From Onthophagus taurus (Eukaryota; Arthropoda; Insecta; Coleoptera; Scarabaeidae): DNA of 64,000 bases. The DNA is taken from positions 8,377,501 through 8,441,500 of the forward strand of contig NC_091971.1 of assembly GCF_036711975.1 (NCBI RefSeq), written 5' to 3'. This document shows positions 12,985-24,300 of this stretch, in pieces (positions within the stretch are counted from its first letter, which is position 1; each line of letters opens with the position of its first letter). A model generated the notes under the pieces. That model did not search any database, was not told the origin of the DNA, and saw only the letters and a program-made list of their open reading frames with translations. The position numbers and the translations under genes were made by a program.

Positions 12985-14906
12985 TTCGATTTGGTGTTAA
13001 ATCCAAAAAACGCCGAGCACATAGTCGAGCGAGAAGGGGACAAATAACAACTGTACATGCTATCCCAATCAAATTATCTTATCGTAACCTATCAATTATT
13101 GATAACGATAGCACAGTATAGATTTTAGATTATATCCCAGACAATATCATAGGTTCAAAATTGTTATACTCTTTTTAGTACACAATTAATTACCGGTTAT
13201 CTTAAAGTATGGTTTTAGCTTTTATGTATTATTCTCTAACAATAATTAAGTTGCCAAATTAAAAAGTTATTGACAATTCTTTAAAATTTTATCTTCATAT
13301 AAAATTGTTTCATTCTATTTCTTGAGTTTTAACTGTAAAACCCACCAAGTGCTTAGATGCCATTAACTAATTACATTATTAAACAATTACAGATAAAAGA
13401 AACTAATTGCGGGCACTTTTTTGGATCTCTTTTCATATTAAGTTATTAACCCACTTTGTATCATTCTTTGTTATTGTGGAATCTTATAATTCAACTTAGT
13501 GCGATCACTTTTAAAGCAGTCGATCAATTCTGATTAGAGTACTGTAGCGTGCTTATAGATGGGATGCTTTCTTTCTCTCTTTATTAACATGATGAATGTA
13601 TGCGTCAAAACTATGCCAAGCGACAATGTTGAATTGAATCTGCTGGAATATTATGCAATAGCAAAATGACCTGCTTATAGAAGACGAAGTGTAATTTTTG
13701 TAACCAAAGCTGAATGGGTTCCGTGCTTTTATCTATCAACAGATTTTCATCATGATCACTAAGAATTGTTGAACGTTATTTTTAGAATCAATTATACTTT
13801 CTCAATTCTTTCCAGCTGTTCGGAGTTTGACTTAGGCTAATAGACTAAAAATTTGATCAACGCATCCTAAATATTGAACAATCAGAGGAACTAATGCTGG
13901 ACTACAGCAAACAGAGGCAAATTGTAAAGTCAGCGAAGACCCAGTCCGATTTGTAATGCTACGGAGAGAGAGAGAGAGCTTTGCTTAGGCATTTTTACTG
14001 CTATACTAGTTTGATAACTTAACGATAATGATAACCCATTTGAGCTGCATTTTATGCAAAACTTCTGACAAGGCACCTGAAGATGGAAATGTCTCCGAAA
14101 CCAGTTATGTTAGGGTGCACCATAAGTTACCGTTTTATTTTCAAATTTTAAAGAAACCAAATATAAAACTGAAACCCTATAAAAAGAAAGTAATCTTCTT
14201 TCTGTTTTCTTTCTGTCTTCCATTTGGCATGAATATGTCATAACAAGAATAGAAGACAAAAGATTAGCTTTCTTTTTTAATCTTTCTGGCTTCTATGTGA
14301 CATAGACTTGATGGAATTTCATTCAGTTTTTATCATTATTTTTTTATGCATCCGAAAGCATTTTTTTCTGTTTAACCTTTATTTTAACTACATTCTTTGC
14401 TTTTTTTCATCAAGGATCAAAATTCTTATTTATAGAAAAGATCGGAAGAAAGAAGAACATAATTTTGATTTTTGTTTCTTAATAAGCTAGGAAAGATTTT
14501 CACCCCTTTGCTTTCACCTGGCTTCCATTAAAAGCAGCTAAAATAGTAAACAAAACAAAGACTTAATACCTCACACTTGGGTTTAAATATTTATAATAAC
14601 ATCAGAAATAAGACAAGGAAATCCACGTAAATGTTAGGCATAGCTCAATTAACCATTTTAAAGAACGTAATATATAATGTAAGCATAAAAAATATGATAT
14701 TATGGAATAAATAAAGAAGTATTTCTCAACAATTATCTAATATTAGTACATTTTTAAATTCCTTTAATTTTTAATACAATCTGTTAGAGATTTTAGAAAC
14801 CCCCTAATATAAGCTGTTAACAACAGTCGTTCACGAGCATTCGCCGGAGCAAGACGCTTTGTAAAGCGTCGCGACGTCGCCTCTGGATCACGTGGCTTCG
14901 AGCTTT
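12985..14906. other. Spacer between divergent ABCC copy B and TRIM45-like gene
   Basis: 1.9 kb between two divergently transcribed genes, so it should hold both promoters. A short (GA)n run lies near 13967-13977. Open frames at 14028 and 14308 are low-complexity, AT-biased and without domains, and I do not call them genes. Confidence 0.45.
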
Positions 14907-15131
14907 TATAAATAGAAACTGTTAAGTGTCGGATTAAAGCTGTCGAAGTGAATTCACTGTGGTGTCATTCCGAAATAGGCGTAGACTCTATAAATCTAAT
15001 AAAAAACCTCAACACTTCCTATTTTATTTAAATTTTACTCTTCAACTTGAAAAAAATCAAAAATAAAATGATGCGAAGGGAAAATGTAAACTTGCATTTA
15101 CATTAGTGTCTCGGGATTCGAAATAAGCCAA
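14907..15131 (+). promoter_or_regulatory. Possible TATA promoter and noncoding first exon of the TRIM45-like gene
   Basis: TATAAATA at 14907-14914 sits in a GC-richer block (14820-15000). A transcript starting about 30 nt downstream would meet a donor CCAA|GTAAGT at 15131/15132. The coding part starts after a pyrimidine-rich acceptor ending at 16021, six bases before the ATG. A noncoding first exon of roughly 190 nt is therefore plausible. It is unproven; the same block could be a decayed retroelement promoter. Confidence 0.3.
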
Positions 15132-16026
15132 GTAAGTATATTTTTTTAGTCTTTTACTCAGCTTCAGTTGTGTTTTCGGATTAGATGGTGCCAGTCCGAG
15201 ATGTTAACTCCGCGCGTTCAAGTAGATCGGATAAATTTAGCTTTGTAGAGAAGTTTAAAGTATGTGACAAATAGATTTAAATTTTAAATTGATAAATACA
15301 TAAAAAAATAAAGACAAAAATTAATTTTGATTTTTAAAATAATATTTTTAAATTTGGTTTATTTAAAAATGTATATAAAGGTCATTACATGTAAACATAT
15401 TGTTCTAGAAATAAATTTAGGTCGAGGATTAATTTAGAAAGATCTTTTTTATATAAAGTTTTTATTAAAAAAAAAGATTTATCAACATGTGTTAAACCTC
15501 TTGAAATTTAATCTGCAAAGTGTCCTTCTGCAATTTACGAATATGATGAAGGATACCAAACATAAGCTTTTAAGAGAGTTAATTACCCCAAAAGATTGAA
15601 GCTAAATGATCATATTTTAAGATAACCTGTAATTACTAAAATTATTAAAGAAAATTAGAATGTTCTTTGAGGTTAGTACCCTTTATAAAACATTCTGGTC
15701 TTTCAAATTTCACGCTACCAAGATCAAAATCACCACCCAAGAATAATATACCGTGTAAAATTTATCGGTTTGTTAGTTTTCGGGTTAATTGTTTGAACAG
15801 TGGTCTTATTCAAAGTAAAGATCTTTTGATGTTCTTCAAAAAGAAACTCGATGGCACATTTAGATTTCGGAATTCCGCGGCTAAATCAACGTTTTCAAGT
15901 TGAATAAGTGAATTAAGGTTTACGATTTAAACGATAAACGACCTGAATATAAATTGAAATAAATTATCTTAAAATAGATTTGTTAAAAGGTTTTACAAAC
16001 TATTAATGTTTTTGTTTTTAGTCTAA

Positions 16027-18899
16027 ATGCCGTCTAAAATAATGGAAATTGATCACATTTCGTACATATTCGGTAGTTTTGCTCGACGTCGTCAAAGTCA
16101 GAATGTCTCATCGACCAAAAGGAAATCAATAGAAACTCCTAAAGTTAATCACGATCGATCAAAATCGGCACCGCATAATGTAACTAAATCGGAAACTTCT
16201 TGTAATCGTACAAAAAGTTTTTGTAATATTTCATCGTCTCAATTAAACTGTCCGTTATGTCATCAAGAATTTTATGAACCAAGAATTCTTCCTTGTTTGC
16301 ACACATTTTGTATAACGTGTTTAAAACAATTAGAAGAACAAGCTTTCAATCAAATTAAAGGTAAGAATTTATTTATTCTTTTTCACTTCCGTTCTTTTTT
16401 TTAAGAAACCGTAAAAATTTTATCCTTCTTATGAGATTAGGGGTGAATAAAAACCCATATAACCGCAGTTGGTCGGCACGATTATCCAATTATTCCATTA
16501 CGAAAACTATTTACTGGCTTTGTGCATTATTACCTCCAATAAAAACATTTCTGACATTTTCTTTTCCATCTTTCTTTCTATTTTTTTTTAGATGATAGAA
16601 GAAGCACAGTCACTATCGATTCAAATAATAAAGAACGACGCACCACATCATCCAACGAAAGAACACACCAATCTACAACGATACAATGTCCCCATTGCGG
16701 ATCCGACCACCAATTACCATCATCTGGCGGCGTTAAATCGTTCCCACTCAATTATTTAATTCAGAATCGTCTCGTTTTAGCTGCCTTAAACTCGCAAAAT
16801 ACCAAATTATTATGTGATCTATGCACAGGAGATAATATTGTATGTTAATGACAAAAAATAATAAAAGAACATAAAATTTTTGTTAAAATTAGGGCTTTTA
16901 TTTTAGGCTTCATGTAGGTGTTCTCAATGTGCGTTGAGTTTATGTAAAAATTGTGCCGAAAATCATTTAAAACATAAAACCAATTTAAATCACGAAGTTT
17001 TAAGATTAGAAGATGCGAGAAAAAAAGGTATAACTACTGTGAGAAGACAAGTTATGTGTCCGAATCATAAAGATATTGAGTTATCTATTTTTTGTTCAAC
17101 TTGTTGCCAGGTAATTGTCAGGAGTTTTCCACATATCTTTTTCACATTAAGTATTTATTTTTTCAATACCCTTTTACAAGTCTTCGTTTACATTGAAACC
17201 ACTAATAATACCAAACATTCACTTCCTCAAATCGTTATTGCTTCCCGAGTATCCGTTTCCGCTTTGCAAAAATAAACTTTACACATTTCGAGATGAGCCA
17301 CATGGCCAACAAAATGGGTTTAAAGTGTTAAACTACAAAGACATAAATTATAATCTAAACTATTTTAAGGTTACTTGTCGAGAATGTTTTACGATGAATC
17401 ATAAAGGACATATAAACGAATCGATTACAAGAGCGGCAAAGATATACGCTTCAAACATAAAAATGGCGTTGGGAAAAACTAGAACTATAGCTGAAAGATC
17501 CTCGGGAACTTCGTTTAAATTACAGGCGACATCGCAAAGAATCGAAAATCATTGTAACCAAGTTCAGGGGGATATCGATAAGTTTATTGAGGCTTATATT
17601 AACGCGATCGAACAACATCGGAGAAAGCTTCATCAAGAAGTTCAGATTGCGAAGATTGAGAAAGTTCATAAAGTTGACGTTCAATTAAATGATTTGCAAA
17701 GGCAGTTACATTTGGCGAAAGAAATTTTAGCGTTTGCTGATGATTTATTTAGAGAAAGTAACGAAGTTGAATTTTTAACTTTAGTTAAACCGATTTTGAG
17801 AAGATTAGAAGTTTGTAATCAAATTCACATTCCTGAGTTACCCATTTCAGAAAGTTTACAATTTTTACCAGAAGAAGCTTCGCAAGAATCATGGAATTCT
17901 TGTCCTTTATACGGAGTTGTTACAACGCAAATTGTTTCACCATCTCATTGTTCACTTCTTCCAGAAGGTAAATAATTAATATTGTTAATTTCCCTCCCAC
18001 ATGTCTTCAATAAATTACCCTGCTTTCAAAATACATAATAAACAAAGTTGACACGTTGTTGTGGTTTTAATTTCCGTTTAGCATTTCACTTTCTGTCTTG
18101 CTTTTAAATTTTCCGTGAAGGGCATCGAAACTGAAGCGGAACAGAAGTGGTACAGAAGCGGAAACGCACGTGTTTTCTCGTTTTGTTGTGACGTGTGATC
18201 CTCTCTGCCAATAAATTCCAAACCGAGTTCCCCTTTTTTATTGCCTTCGTTCCCCTATTTCAAAACCCATTGCTTCTTACTTCGTTAACGAGACCCGTCT
18301 AAAGTAAATGGAAGACGAAAATTTACGACTCTTTTTTATGTTATAGGTCTACAAAACCTTCGAGTTGGAAAAAAAGCCGAAATTTTACTGGAGCTTTATG
18401 ATAAAACCAATACAGCGCTTCAACGCGGTGGCGAAGTTGTTTATGGAGAGGTGAAATATAAGGAACCCGGTTCAACGAAAACTATTAATATGCAAATTGA
18501 AGATAAGAAAAATGGAACTTATAAATTAAGTTTTATTCCTGATGTTCCAGGGAAATATTTTTTATCTGTAACAGTTAAAGGACAGCCAATAAAAGTAATT
18601 ATTACCAATAGTTTTGAAAATTAATTTGTGGTTTTTTCTTTTAGGACAACCCAACAATAATAATTGTTAGGCCATTTAGGCCTCATTATGGCACATATCA
18701 TTGTTGTAGTTTTTGCTCTAGCGGTGGATTAAAGGATGCTATGTGTGGGTGTGGTGGTAAAATGCCTGGTGGTTATAAAGGATGTGGTCATGGTCATGAA
18801 GGGCACCCAGGAAGGCGACATTGGTCTTGTTGTGGAAGCACTTTAGAACATTCAGAATGTCAAAAGAGGAGTTCCACGCATTATCAATTTACGTTATAA
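16027..18899 (+). CDS. TRIM45: TRIM45-like E3 ubiquitin ligase (RING, B-boxes, coiled coil, filamin repeat)
   Basis: A tripartite-motif protein, probably a cytosolic ubiquitin ligase. Exons: 16027-16360, 16592-16839, 16907-17110, 17370-17967, 18347-18594 and 18645-18899. They sum to 1887 nt, 628 residues. A Ser/Thr/Lys-rich head (1-74) is followed by a RING starting CPLCHQEF at residue 75 and ending CPHCG near 144-148, with a long insert before the last Cys pair, a TRIM45 trait. Next come B-box 1 (about 185-215), B-box 2 (CPNHKD...CSTCC...CRECF...HKGH, about 243-280, split by an intron), a helical BBC coiled coil (about 290-420), a filamin-type Ig repeat (about 462-544), and a Gly/His/Cys-rich tail with CGHGHEGHPGRRHWSCCG. 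The domain order and this tail are what I recall for TRIM45, hence the symbol. Its 3' end converges on the micro-exon gene. Confidence 0.9.
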
Positions 18900-18903
18900 G
18901 TGA

Positions 18904-18918
18904 TTTATTGTATTTATT
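18904..18918 (-). terminator. Two poly(A) signals of the micro-exon gene
   Basis: AATAAA occurs twice on the minus strand (18904-18909 and 18913-18918), 66-80 nt past the stop at 18984. Cleavage 10-30 nt further would fall inside the last coding exon of TRIM45, so the two mRNAs would overlap antisense. Confidence 0.5.
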
Positions 18919-18942
18919 TTTAAAAAGAAATGTATTTTAATT

Positions 18943-18948
18943 AATAAA
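18943..18948 (+). terminator. Poly(A) signal of the TRIM45-like gene
   Basis: AATAAA 44 nt past the stop. It is followed by the 3' end of the opposite-strand micro-exon gene, so the transcript should run into the latter's final exon antisense. Confidence 0.6.
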
Positions 18949-18983
18949 CTTAAAGAAAACGTTTTTGCTTTGATTATTTTTTA

Positions 18984-20649
18984 TTATTCATCATCGTCGT
19001 TGTCAGGCATTCGTCTATAAGTAGCCCTAAAATTAAATTTGTTATGGTAATTAATATTATGTAAGATTATAATGGAAATATTACTTATTTTTTTCGTCCA
19101 CCCTAAAATTAAAAATAAATAAATCGATTAGTTTATAAAATAAAATAACTTACTGAATAGTGTTGTCTACTTCATCAGATTTCAAATTTAAGGGAACATC
19201 ATTTAATCTAAAATTAATTAAAATCGTACAAAGTAATTATTTTAAATAAAATGATATTAATTTACTTAGAATTGTCTGCTTCATCAGATTTTAAATTTAA
19301 GGGAATACCATTAAGTCCACTTCTTAATCTAAAATTGAATTTTAAAGTCGTACAAATTAATTACTTTTTTGAAATAAAATTTTAATTTACCTCGCTTTAC
19401 CGTTATTTTTACGCTTCGCATTTCTTAATCTCATTACTGATTTGCTTATGGGGAGTCTACGAACAAAAATTAATGTGTATCATTTTATGTTTACATGTAA
19501 AAAAGAACTTACGGAATAGAAGGCAAAGATCCTGGATCGCTAAAAGTCGTTTTGGGTTAGAATAAATTAAAGTTTATGTGTAGCACAATAAATATTAATA
19601 ATGGAGGTGATGTTTCAAAAGTAATCTGCTAAACGAATATGCTAAATCATGTACATAAATGATTAAATAATTAAAAAATTGAAAATTAGTGTAGAGTCGC
19701 TTGAATTCGTCGTCTTAGTAACCGAGGTTGGTTGCGGCCGAGACGCTACAATCGAGATCGTCAAAGAAGAAAACAAGATTAACCTACATCAAGCATTTTG
19801 GATAATCGACGAAGGATGTTCATCTTTACAAGGTTCAGTTGATCCAAAAGCTACAACATAAAGTCAAGAATACTGGCACGATTGTAATAAGGTGTAAATC
19901 CAATCATTATTACAATATGAACGGAACTTTAGCGGAGTTTATGAGAGAGCCAATAATAGATAATGTAACGAGAAACGTTACTATAACTTCATTATCCTTT
20001 GCATACGAAGAACACCACCGTCAAGCCAAACAATTTAGCTGAATACTTTTGATACAAGTTGTATAAAAGAAACTAACTAAAGGAGATTGCAAAAATAAAT
20101 CTATAAGTAAAGTTAAAAACTTACGCATAAGAAGTTAAACCTAACTAAAAATAAAAGAAAATTAAATAACTAAATTTGATAAGACTTACATTGACGGAGA
20201 TATGTTACCACTAAAAGAAAGATGGCGTTAAAAAATAATTATAAAAAAAAGTGTAATAAAGTTACTTGAGAAAATCTGTTGGTGAAGGCATATCATCTCC
20301 TCTAAGAATTATAAAAAATGATAAATAACTTTGGGACATTCATATTTATAACTTACTCTGAATTTAAAACATAAAATTCTCTAAAAAGAAAAAAGTAAGA
20401 AAATATAGTTTTAAAACTGATTTTGTGAAGTTTTATACAAACCCATTTATAAAATAAGTTGTTCGACCTCTTAAAAGAAACCAATTTTTAATGAAATTTT
20501 AATAAAAAATTTTAAAGATAAACTTACGGTGCATCATAAACAGCTAAGCTAATAACAAATAAATAATTATTTTTTAAATCTAACATAAAGACATAATCTT
20601 ACACAGTTGAAATAATTCCAAAAATTATACCAACTTCCAGAAACTTCAT
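18984..20649 (-). CDS. Secreted micro-exon protein (12 exons, 148 residues), unknown family
   Basis: I do not recognise the protein family. Exons on the minus strand: 20603-20649, 20528-20548, 20443-20469, 20357-20380, 20266-20301, 20190-20210, 19513-19539, 19391-19456, 19266-19328, 19154-19207, 19085-19102 and 18984-19026. Lengths are 47, 21, 27, 24, 36, 21, 27, 66, 63, 54, 18 and 43 nt; total 447. Every intron is GT-AG and phase 2, and every internal exon is a multiple of three. Ten of the eleven introns are 51-62 nt. Exon 1 encodes MKFLEVGIIFGIISTV, a signal peptide probably ending in the LA of exon 2. The mature part is short-peptide modules (GRTTYFING, EFYVLNSE, GNISPSI, DPGSLPSIP), a basic segment with RLRNAKRKNNGKAR, two related exons with PLNLKSDE, and an acidic end (DNDDDE). 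It has no cysteines. Transcription is not shown, but 11 consecutive frame-preserving junctions make chance very unlikely. Confidence 0.85.
19266..19328 (-). repeat. Micro-exon 9, tandem duplicate of exon 10 (19154-19207)
   Basis: Exon 9 (63 nt) encodes GIPLNLKSDEADNS and exon 10 (54 nt) encodes DVPLNLKSDEVDNT in the same frame. Both begin ATTAA on the coding strand, and the flanking intron ends are alike. This is a local duplication of an exon with its splice sites; exon 10 lacks nine bases (three codons) near the start. Confidence 0.85.
19560..20160. other. Unidentified insert in the only long intron of the micro-exon gene
   Basis: Intron 6 (19540-20189) is 650 nt while all its sisters are 51-62 nt, so about 590 nt appears inserted. 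On the plus strand there are two overlapping open frames of 60-67 codons (19679-19861, 19839-20042) with GC content above the surroundings, which suggests the remains of a mobile element. I found no recognisable transposase or reverse-transcriptase motif and no terminal repeats. Confidence 0.4.
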
Positions 20650-20827
20650 TATAAAGTTTTTTTAAACTATACAAAATGGAATTTTCTAAAATGTAATCAA
20701 TAAATAACACCCACCGCTCATTATTGTCTGTTATCTGTTATTAAAATACAATAATTGGTCATAAAATGACATGCGTAAAAGAAACTCAAATCATTTCATT
20801 TTTTTTTTTTGTAATAATATTTCCATA

Positions 20828-20833
20828 TTTATT
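20828..20833 (-). terminator. Candidate poly(A) signal of the transmembrane pseudoprotease gene
   Basis: AATAAA on the minus strand about 510 nt past the stop at 21342, giving a 3' UTR that includes a (CT)n run near 21114-21127. It lies about 180 nt before the ATG of the micro-exon gene on the same strand. Confidence 0.4.
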
Positions 20834-21341
20834 TTTAATATCTCGTTACAAATTAAATGTAAAAATTTTTAACAGTAAAAATTAATATTTACAAGAGTCG
20901 CACGCCGCTTTTTCGCTTATTGGCACAATCAGACCCCAATGTGACTAGCAGCAGCAGCAAATCGACGATTCATTTCCTTAACCGTTGTATTAAGATTTTA
21001 ACTTTTAATTAAATCGCCTAAGACGGCGTGCTTTAACTTCACCGAAAATTATTAATCACGACACGATATTGAGATTTTCCTAATCTACACCATTTTTCTT
21101 TAAAAATACACTTCTCTCTCTCTCTCATTTTACTTTAGTTCATATACAATATTTACAATACAAAAATTTTTGTGTAGTTTTTTTTAGGTAAGTACGACGC
21201 GACCGAGTGAGTTTATCACAATAAAGTTCTTTTTCATTTTTCGATCTTGGCGTAAAACACTTCTAATTTAATATAAAAGAAAAGTTCGTTTTTAGGTATT
21301 TCCGGGATATTTTTATACAATTTTTTTTATGAATTTATTTG

Positions 21342-24300
21342 TTACGAAATTTGGAATGATTGTGATCCTATGGTGCTCGTAATCCATCGCCTTACATCAT
21401 CATTTATCGAAGAATAAAGAGCTGGATGTCTACTTCGTCCACAATTTCCATGGTGGCTTAATACCCCATGAAGCTCTAATTTACTTGTTGCTTCTGAGAA
21501 GCACATCAAAGGAGCTCCTTCGTCATTCTAAAACAATTTTATTTTAATTAATTTTTTAAATTTGATATTAATTATTTAAGTTATTACATAACATGGTGTA
21601 TTATCTGATTCGGTGTATCCAGCACAAATCTTCTCCTTGTTTAAGAAACCGTTGTAATGATCAGTTCCATTACACGTTGTTTGTTCAATTATAGGAACTG
21701 GTAGATAATGTAATTGTCTTTGAACGTTTGTTTCTATATTTTGAAAATCAAAATTAATTTGTGATAACAAATTTTTTTAATTAAACCTACCTCCTGGTTT
21801 ATTATATCCCCATCCGGCTGTTACACATAATTGTCTTTCTTCAATATCTTTTGCTGGAAGACAAATTGTGCTAACATTATTATTTATTACCAATGGAGAT
21901 TTTAATTTGATAAGAACCATATCGTTATTGTACTCGAATTGATTGAATTTTAACTAAAAAAAAAATAATAAAATTATAGTAAAACCTCGATATAATTGAG
22001 TACGCCTGAAGACGCACTGTTAAGATCGAAACTTTCTAGTTGTAAGTCTAGAGTTAGTTCTAGTTTTAGTTGTTATTCAGTACTAGATAGTTGTACATTT
22101 TTATTGTAGAACTAATACTAAATCTAGACTAGCAACAAAAAGATCTTACTTGAGGATGTGATATTATATCTTTAACAATTCCAATTTGAGTCGATGAATT
22201 ATCACCATTATTAAAATAAGGCGATCCTGCGTATACAACCCAATCTTTTACTGGAACATGTTTAGATTGTTGTTCAATCATACAAGAATAACTTGCTAAA
22301 ATCCACGATGGTGTTAATAAACTTCCGGTACATTGGATATTTAATTTTTTATTATATAAAAGCATAACGCTGGGCCATTGGGTTGTTGACGCTGAATTAT
22401 TTGAGATAATCCTAGCTTGGATATCTTGAGGTGTTGATGTTCCGCAAGCTAAAAATGATTTATTATTTCAAAAACATTTTTTTGTTTATTAATTCTTACT
22501 AAATTCCTGGCAAGTTATACTAATAACTTGATTACAACTTGAAGTTTCTTCTAATTGTGTTAAAATGTTTTCGGTGTATTCAATGATCGGTTTTAATCTA
22601 AAATATTTTTCGGTGAAATTCGCTGGGAAATCGACTTCTTCGGCGATTATCGCTCGTTCAAAACCCATTTTTTGGCAGAAAAGATTTGAGAAGGTACTGT
22701 TCCATCGATCCGTACAAACCGGAAGCCAAGTAGTGTTCATTGATTGTACCATTAGAATCGATTGATTCATCGTGGTGTTATCATCCATAATCGTAGCGTT
22801 TAAAACGTCGGTTTTAACACAATTCCACTCGTCGGAATGATCAGCACATTGTTCAATACCATCACATCTCCCAGAAATGTTAATACACCCACCTCCCATT
22901 GAACATTTAAATTGATCAATCGAACAACCTAAATTAAAAATAAATAAATAAGAAATTCCCCGTTAATTATATTAAACCAACCGCATAATTTTTCATCTTC
23001 CCCATCCATACAATCCATTTTTCCATCACATCTCCAAGTTAAAGGTACACAAGCATCTTGTTGAACACAATGGAATTCATCGTTTCTGCACGATTTTGGG
23101 TGGCAATTTCTTTCGTCGATTCCACCAGGGCATTGAGCTTTTCCGTCACATTTCCACGCCAAAGGAATACATCTTCCATTAATTCCGCATAGGAATTCGT
23201 CAAAGTTACATTTCCAATTTTCTTTGAATAAAATCAAAAATTAATTTTTTCCTATTTAAAAATGAATAAACTTACCACATTGAATCTCATCGCTTTTATC
23301 ATTGCAATTATAAATTCCATCACAAACTAAATGCCTTTTCAAACATTGTCCACTTGTACATTGGAAATTATTGGGACATTCCATTTCAATGCAACCTGTT
23401 TCATCGGAACCATCGGAACAATCATCGACTGAATCACATCGATCGCTTCTTGGGATGCAATAACTTCCGTCTCTTAACGAGGTTCCGTTGAGACATTGGA
23501 ATTGTCCGATTGGGCATCTTGAAAAACCGGTTAAACTAAATCCTTCAGTGACGGGTTTAATTTCTTCAACTTCAAATTGTTTATCCAATTTAGGTTTTTT
23601 GTCGTAACTCTTTTTCTCACCAAGTGATTTCTTTGAAGCTTTTTCAACTGAGTAATCAGAATATTCAAATTCATCTTCTTTAATTCCATCGTGATCATTC
23701 TTGTTATGAACGTTATTAATTTGATGATTAACTTTTTCTAAAACATTGGCATCTTCGTTATTGATGATATTAAGATTGTTAAAATATTCTAGATTGTTTA
23801 ATTTGTGATCATCATCTGATTTTAGTTCTTCGTCTAATTTGGTTTCTCCTTCCGGTTTTAATGATGATGAAGGAAGGGGAATAACTGAAAGGAAGGTTTC
23901 ATCGTCCCCTCCAGGTTGGATAATATCTTTAGGGGTGAATTCAACGTCATGGATACTTTCTGTCGTTTTTAAAAGAATCATTGATGGTGTTGTCACATCT
24001 TCGATTGATTCAGAAACAGCGTACATTCTCCTATTTGTTGTTACAGCGTTATCAAGCATCATAGTTGTTTCAGGAATTTCTTCGGATGTTGTTGTTTCAA
24101 AAGGAACGGTATCATTTTCGATTATATTAATAATTTCTGTTACAGTGTGAATTATTTCTGCATGAACCGTAGTCATATCCTCAATTTTGACGTTGTGGCC
24201 TCTTATTCCAACAGATCCTCCGTTTGGTTTCGTACTTTTTCCAAATGTTGTTGTTTCCATCGCCAATAAATCTTCAGCACTTGTTCCGCTTTCTATAATA

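Noticed and set aside
14782..15014. Possible solo LTR (TG...CA ends, internal TATA and AATAAA)
   Set aside because: No matching target-site duplication and no second copy in the window; a host promoter fits equally well.
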